Positions 58,545 through 64,000 of a DNA stretch of 64,000 nucleotides are shown here, in pieces; positions within the stretch are counted from its first letter, which is position 1; every line of letters begins with the position of its first letter. A program made the translations under genes and the position numbers. This DNA is from Owenia fusiformis. Lineage: Eukaryota > Annelida > Polychaeta > Sabellida > Oweniidae. Below the pieces are notes generated by a model, which made no database searches, had not been told where the DNA came from, and was given only the letters and a program-made list of their open reading frames with translations. The stretch is taken from contig CAIIXF020000001.1 in the NCBI GenBank assembly GCA_903813345.2, forward strand, positions 31,846,556-31,910,555, written 5' to 3'.

Positions 58545-59062
58545 GCCATATATTAAATTCTTTGTGGAGCAGAGATCTTATGACTATAAAGCATCATTGT
58601 ATAAAATTTGGACCAAATGATATTTCAGTTACCAAAGACTACATTTTATAACAAAAGGTTTTTATGAAATAGATTCATTTGCCAAGAAGATATTAGTCTC
58701 TAAAATTTGGACCAAATTCCATAATTTGCACCATAGATGTATTTATTTATCAAAGTTACATTTTTCACGATAAATGGCGGCTATTCTGAAATTCATCTTT
58801 AAAATATCTTCTTGAGCATAGTTATTTTGTCCCTTGGCATCAGCATTGCAAATTCATTAACTGATTAAATTTTTTACACAAAAATGGTGGCCATTTTGAA
58901 TTGAGCTGCCATATTGAAAATTCCTTCTCAAGCCGAAGTTCTACACCCATAAATGTATAAATTCTGAACCAAATCAATCAGCTGGTATTTTGAGTTATTC
59001 CTTGGAAACACTAATGAATGGATTGATGGATGGTTTCTCTGTATCCCTACAAACTTTGTTCA
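58545..59062 (-). repeat. CCGTC-headed family, reversed and decayed
   Basis: Reversed units (accaaatcaatcagctggtat, atggtggccattttgaattg) lead to a reversed head at about 59000-59060 (gaatggattgatggatgg, gttcagtgggataatta). Fewer and more diverged units than at 56.4 kb. Confidence 0.55.
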
Positions 59063-59167
59063 GTGGGATAATTAATAATGTTAATAATTTTAGGTTAATT
59101 TTCAAAATAATTATTTTTAATTATCTTTTTAGAAAAATTATAACAAAAATGTTTAATTGATAAATAC

Positions 59168-59675
59168 CAGTATAAATTGGTGTGATTTCAAGGCATTCAT
59201 ACTGTTCTCCAGTCCATTGGTTGCATTCAGAACCATTCCAGTTCTCAAGACAAAGTTTCAATCCATTTCTGACATCACAAGTATAATGACCAGTGCAGTC
59301 ATCTGTGGGGAGGCAGAATGTGCATAATTCCCCATAGTGGTCCACAGGACATATACACTCATATCCTTTCAAAGTATTTCTCTCAAAACATGTTGCCATA
59401 TTAGAACAAGGGTTTGATAAACATTGAGGTGGTGCAATCTCACAGTAAGTCCCATTGAAGCTTTCAAGACACAAGCAAATATACCCATCATCAGCTGTCA
59501 TGTCTGTTTTACATGTTGAATTATTTTCACATATATTACTATCACATGGCTCAAATTCACAGGTTTCTCCAGAAAACCCGTTCAAACAAGTGCATTTGAA
59601 TCCATTATTAGCAGTACTGTTAACTTTACATGTCCCATTGTTTTCACATGGACTACTCCAACATGGAGAGCTTAC
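59168..59675 (-). CDS. Exon 5: three EGFs with DSL (short twin of exon 9)
   Basis: Phase 0 in, phase 1 out, 508 bp. VSSPCWSSPCENNGTC, EPCDSNICENNSTC, CLSNPCSNMATC merging into the DSL (HYGELCTFC, TDDCTGHYTC, CLENWNGSEC, WTGEQYEC). Same ends and sequence as exon 9 but without the seven additional EGFs. Ends TPIYTG. Confidence 0.87.
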
Positions 59676-59801
59676 CTGAAATGAGAAATGCGTCTAGCAT
59701 TAAAAATAAGTTAATCAACATTCCATCTAGTTATTTGCTGTCACACACTTTCCTACTCCCTGCCTTTTTATAAATAGTTTTTAATAGTTTATGACAATTT
59801 A

Positions 59802-59999
<198 letters not shown>

Positions 60000-60442
60000 T
60001 CACATTGTAATCTAGGATCATTTCCTTGCTCATCCCTGACAATACATAAATCTCAGGTTATAATATTAACATATCATAAATATTGCTTTCAATAAGACCG
60101 CAATATATTACCTTTTGTAAATTTTCAATACATCAAAAGGACAAGAAAAACAGCAACTCCACGGTGTAGCGAATCCAACCAAACAAAACATATTTTATTA
60201 AATAACTCCTCACTTTGAACATTTTATAATTGAAATAACCAAGTGCCAGTAATATATCTTTTTGGCAAGAACAATTTGGGAAATTGTCTCTTGAACAGAG
60301 ATTATAAAGCAGATGTTTTAATTATCTTATGAAGCAGATTTCTTTTTAGTAAAGATGCATTGATTAAGATCCCTCCACTCATATTTCACAAGATTACTTT
60401 ACAGAAAAGTCTTAAACTATTAAACTACATAGTAAACATTAC

Positions 60443-60526
60443 CTGGCTCACAGCAGCAGTAGAAGTCATCAATATTTTCCCCAGTTCTAACACATGAAGC
60501 ATTATTCTGGCATGCATCAATAAATG
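60443..60526 (-). CDS. Exon 3: first part of CCC-EGF
   Basis: 84 bp, phase 1-1. Encodes AFIDACQNNASC, then DDFYCCCEPG. Confidence 0.87.
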
Positions 60527-60886
60527 CTGAAATGTTCAACAATAATGGTAAATAAAAACGTGTGAGTCACTTTATTTCACTATACAATATAGATAAACAA
60601 ATCATGCATTTTACATGGTTATAAAGTTTTTATGTAAAATGTTGATGTGCTGTTTTAAGCTGTGGAAATAGATTATTTTAGGGAAATGTGGTATACTTTA
60701 AATGTTTTCAAACAACTCATACTTAGTCAATATTATTGAAATCTCTAAATAAAGAAAGTCAAGTGCCACAAATTTCACAAGCCAAATTCTGATAGATATT
60801 TTTCTACAGAGCATCGAAGTATGCAACAAAAACTTATATGGGAAATTATGATACCAAGTAGAGGTCATTATAAAATATGTTTTAAC

Positions 60887-61213
60887 CTGTTCTTCTAGAA
60901 CCATCAAGTTTGCATCTGGATCCCCTTGAATATATTTCAGCACTCATATTGTCTGCATCATCATCTATTTGGCCAATGATACCATTAATAGGCAATATTA
61001 TTGAAGAACCATATACGGGAATTAAAGTAAATGACATCCTGGATAGTGAATATGTTCCATTCACTCCAAAAGATGTAATGTTTGTTCCATTTAAATACAT
61101 CAACTGGAAATACCCTTCTACCCTGGTAGCTCTTGGACTAAGAAGACCCAATGTGAAAACAAATGGACCCCCAGATGGGCATGTAATTGTACCATCCCAA
61201 AGTCCTCTGACAT
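60887..61213 (-). CDS. Exon 2: domain X
   Basis: Phase 1-1, 327 bp. DVRGLWDGTITC, VEGYFQLMYLNGTN, VNGTYSLSRMSFTLI, GSRCKLDGSRRTG. Its strand pattern matches the other X copies, though the second half is less conserved. Confidence 0.86.
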
Positions 61214-61414
61214 CTGAAGATACATATGTATAGCAACAATTTAACAAATGGCAATTGTTATAAGTGCAGTCAACTTCAGATAGTCATTTCTAGTACTGCA
61301 ATATAGAAGATATTAAACTAAACAATATATGACTATCTGAATATGGCCTTTATAATGTTTGAGAAATGTTTGGTCCAAATAATTCAGTTGACAAATGACT
61401 TAATTTAAACCCAC

Positions 61415-64000
61415 CATCTGTCTTTGTAGAGCCTGTAAAATGAAGACACGTGTATGCCTGCCCAGTCCAAATGTTACAATCTGTTCCATTCCAGTTGCTC
61501 ATGCATATCTTACTTCCATCGGAAAAATTACAAGTATAGTGACCAGTGCAGTCATCACTTTCTAAACAGAAGTTGCAAGCTTCACCATAATGATTTTCTA
61601 AACAGCTGCAATTGTATCCTGTGATGGAATCATTATCCACAACACACACAGCATTATCAACACAAGGATTAGGATCACAAACTAATGCCATGTTACAGTA
61701 TGGTCCACTAAAGTCTTTGAGACATTCACAGATGTATCCATCAGATGTAGCATTTGATTCCACACATGTGGAGTTGTTTTCACACATGTTAAATTCACAT
61801 GCTAATGTTTCGTTGTCTGTCTTGTTACAATATTGTCCAAAAAAACCATCCTCACATTCACAAATGTAGCCATCAAATATTGTGTTATTTTCAACACATG
61901 TTGAGTTATTTTCACACAGGTTGAAATCACAGGTTTGGTTGTCTGCATTTTCACAATACTGTCCACTGAATCCATCTGGGCATTCACAAATGTAGCCATC
62001 AGATGTTGTATTGGACTCCACACATGTTGAGTTATTGTCACAAAGGTTGAAATCACAGGTTACATTGTCTGCATTTTCACAATACTGTCCACTGAATCCA
62101 TCTGGGCATTCACAAATGTAGCCATCAGATGTATTGGTCTCTACACATGTTGAGTTATTTTCACAAATGTTGAAATCACAGGTTTGGTTGTCTGCATTTT
62201 CACAATATTGTCCACTAAATCCATCTGCACATTCACAAATGTAGCCATCAGATGTTGTATTGGATTCCACACATGTTGAGTTATTTTCACACAGGTTGAA
62301 ATCACAGGTTTGATTGTCTGCATTTTCACAATACTGTCCACTAAATCCATCTAAACATTCACAAATGTAGCCATCAGATGTTGTATTGGACTCCACACAT
62401 GTTGAGTTATTGTCACAAAGGTTGAAATCACAGGTTTGGTTGTCTGCATTTTCACAATACTGTCCACTGAATCCATCTAAACATTCACAAATGTAGCCAT
62501 CAGATGTTGTATTGGACTCCACACATGTTGAGTTATTGTCACAAAGGTTGAAATCACATGTTTGGTTGTCTGCATTTTCACAATATTGTCCACTAAATCC
62601 ATCTGGGCATTCACAAATGTAGCCATCAGATGTTGTATTGGACTCCACACATGTTGAGTTATTTTCACAAATGTTGAAATCACAGGTTTGGTTGTCTGCA
62701 TTTTCACAATACTGTCCACTAAATCCATCTGAGCATTCACAAATGTAGCCATCAGATGTCTTGGTCTCTACACATGTTGAGTTATTTTCACAAAGGTTGA
62801 AATCACAGGTTACATTGTCTGCATTTTCACAATACTGTCCACTGAATCCATCTGGGCATTCACAAATGTAGCCATCAGATGTTGTATTGGATTCCACACA
62901 TGTTGAGTTATTTTCACAAAGGTTGAAATCACAGGTTACATTGTCTGCATTTTCACAATACTGTCCACTGAATCCATCTGGGCATTCACAAATGTAGCCA
63001 TCAGATGTTGTATTGGATTCCACACATGTTGAGTTATTTTCACATAGGTTGAAATCACAGGTTACATTGTCTGCATTTTCACAATAATGTCCACTAAATC
63101 CATCTAGGCATTCACAAATGTAGCCATCAGATGTTGTATTGGATTCCACACATGTTGAGTTATTTTCACATAGGTTGAAATCACAGGTTACATTGTCTGC
63201 ATTTTCACAATACTGCCCACTGAATCCATCTTGGCATTCACAAATGTAGCCATCAGATGTTGTATTGGATTCCACACATGTTGAGTTATTTTCACAGAGG
63301 TTGAAATCACAGGTTACATTGTCTGCATTTTCACAATACTGTCCACTGAATCCATCTGGGCATTCACAAATGTAGCCATCAGATGTTGTATTGGATTCCA
63401 CACATGTTGAGTTATTTTCACAAAGGTTGAAATCACATGTTTGGTTGTCTGCATTTTCACAATATTGTCCACTGAATCCATCTGGGCATTCACAAATGTA
63501 GCCATCAGATGTTGTATTGGATTCCACACATGTTGAGTTATTTTCACAAAAGTTGAAATCACAGGTTTGGTTGTCTGCATTTTCACAATACTGTCCACTA
63601 AATCCATCTGGGCATTCACAAATGTAGTCATCAGATGTTGTATTGGACTCCACACATGTTGAGTTATTTTCACAAAGGTTGAAATCACAGGTTACATTGT
63701 CTGCATTTTCACAATACTGTCCACTGAATCCATCTGGGCATTCACAAATGTAGCCATCAGATGTATTGGTCTCTACACATGTTGAGTTATTTTCACAAAT
63801 GTTGAAATCACAGGTTTGGTTGTCTGCATTTTCACAATACTGTCCACTGAATCCATCTGGGCATTCACAAATGTAGCCATCAGATGTTGTATTGGACTCC
63901 ACACATGTTGAGTTATTTTCACAAAGGTTGAAATCACAGGTTACATTGTCTGCATTTTCACAATACTGTCCACTGAATCCATCTGGGCATTCACAAATGT
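61415..64000 (-). CDS. Exon 1 (partial): at least 18 EGFs plus DSL
   Basis: Open at the right edge; phase 1 donor at 61413-61414. It encodes at least 17 EGFs of 41-42 residues of the same unit as exon 21 (NADNQTCDFNLC, ENNSTC, SDGYICEC), then a slightly different EGF (CDPNPCVDNAVC) merging into the DSL (HYGEACNFC, SDDCTGHYTC, CMSNWNGTDC, WTGQAYTC). Unlike exon 21, the DSL is in the same exon. Many units are identical to units of exon 21 even at silent sites. 41-residue units lack one Thr codon. Confidence 0.88.

Overview
The window comes from an animal genome, most likely an AT-rich marine invertebrate. It has short exons with GT-AG borders, long repeat-filled introns, extracellular domains (EGF, DSL, VWA, C-type lectin-like) and many small DNA transposons and LINE fragments. 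I cannot name the species. I see no rRNA, tRNA, CRISPR array or bacterial-type gene, and no promoter, start codon, stop codon or poly(A) signal of the main gene.

Nearly all coding sequence belongs to one gene, or one uninterrupted run of exons, on the minus strand, entering at the right edge and leaving at the left edge. I place 53 exons (numbered 1 to 53 in the direction of transcription, right to left). Every splice junction joins in frame (phase 1 or phase 0), giving about 7,050 residues in the window without a stop. The protein has a repeating grammar: a DSL domain (the Notch-ligand signature domain), then one 'slot' domain, then an unusual EGF with three adjacent cysteines (CCC-EGF) split by an intron, then 0 to 18 ordinary EGFs, then the next DSL. 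There are 14 DSL domains, 13 CCC-EGFs and 13 slots. Eleven slots hold a domain of about 110 residues that I do not recognise (called domain X here, opening G-x-W-x-G-x-x-x-C). Two slots hold a C-type-lectin-like domain whose halves are encoded in swapped order. One X carries a fused VWA domain, and one is preceded by two exons of a beta-sandwich-like domain.

Layout from right to left: 61.4-64 kb, array of at least 18 near-identical EGFs plus DSL; 55.9-61.2 kb, two modules; 51.7-55.9 kb, intron filled by a large inverted-repeat element with two degraded transposon-type genes; 48-51.7 kb, EGF array and a Thr/Asp-rich stalk; 41-46.3 kb, two modules; 38.2-40.6 kb, a 19-EGF exon; 33.5-37.4 kb, X modules including the VWA; 28-33.2 kb, three modules including a 132-bp-unit EGF array; 16.1-25.3 kb, the two lectin-type modules separated by a 4.8-kb repeat-rich intron; 11.1-15.7 kb, beta-sandwich plus X; 1.4-9.8 kb, 13-EGF exon and the last modules.

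The protein is probably a secreted or cell-surface giant with a Notch-ligand-like stem and interchangeable, possibly ligand-binding, slot domains. An adhesion, matrix or recognition role is inference. The introns hold Tc1/mariner-like short elements (CAGGGTG ends, TA targets), foldback elements, a piggyBac-like short element, two LINE fragments and several tandem-repeat families.
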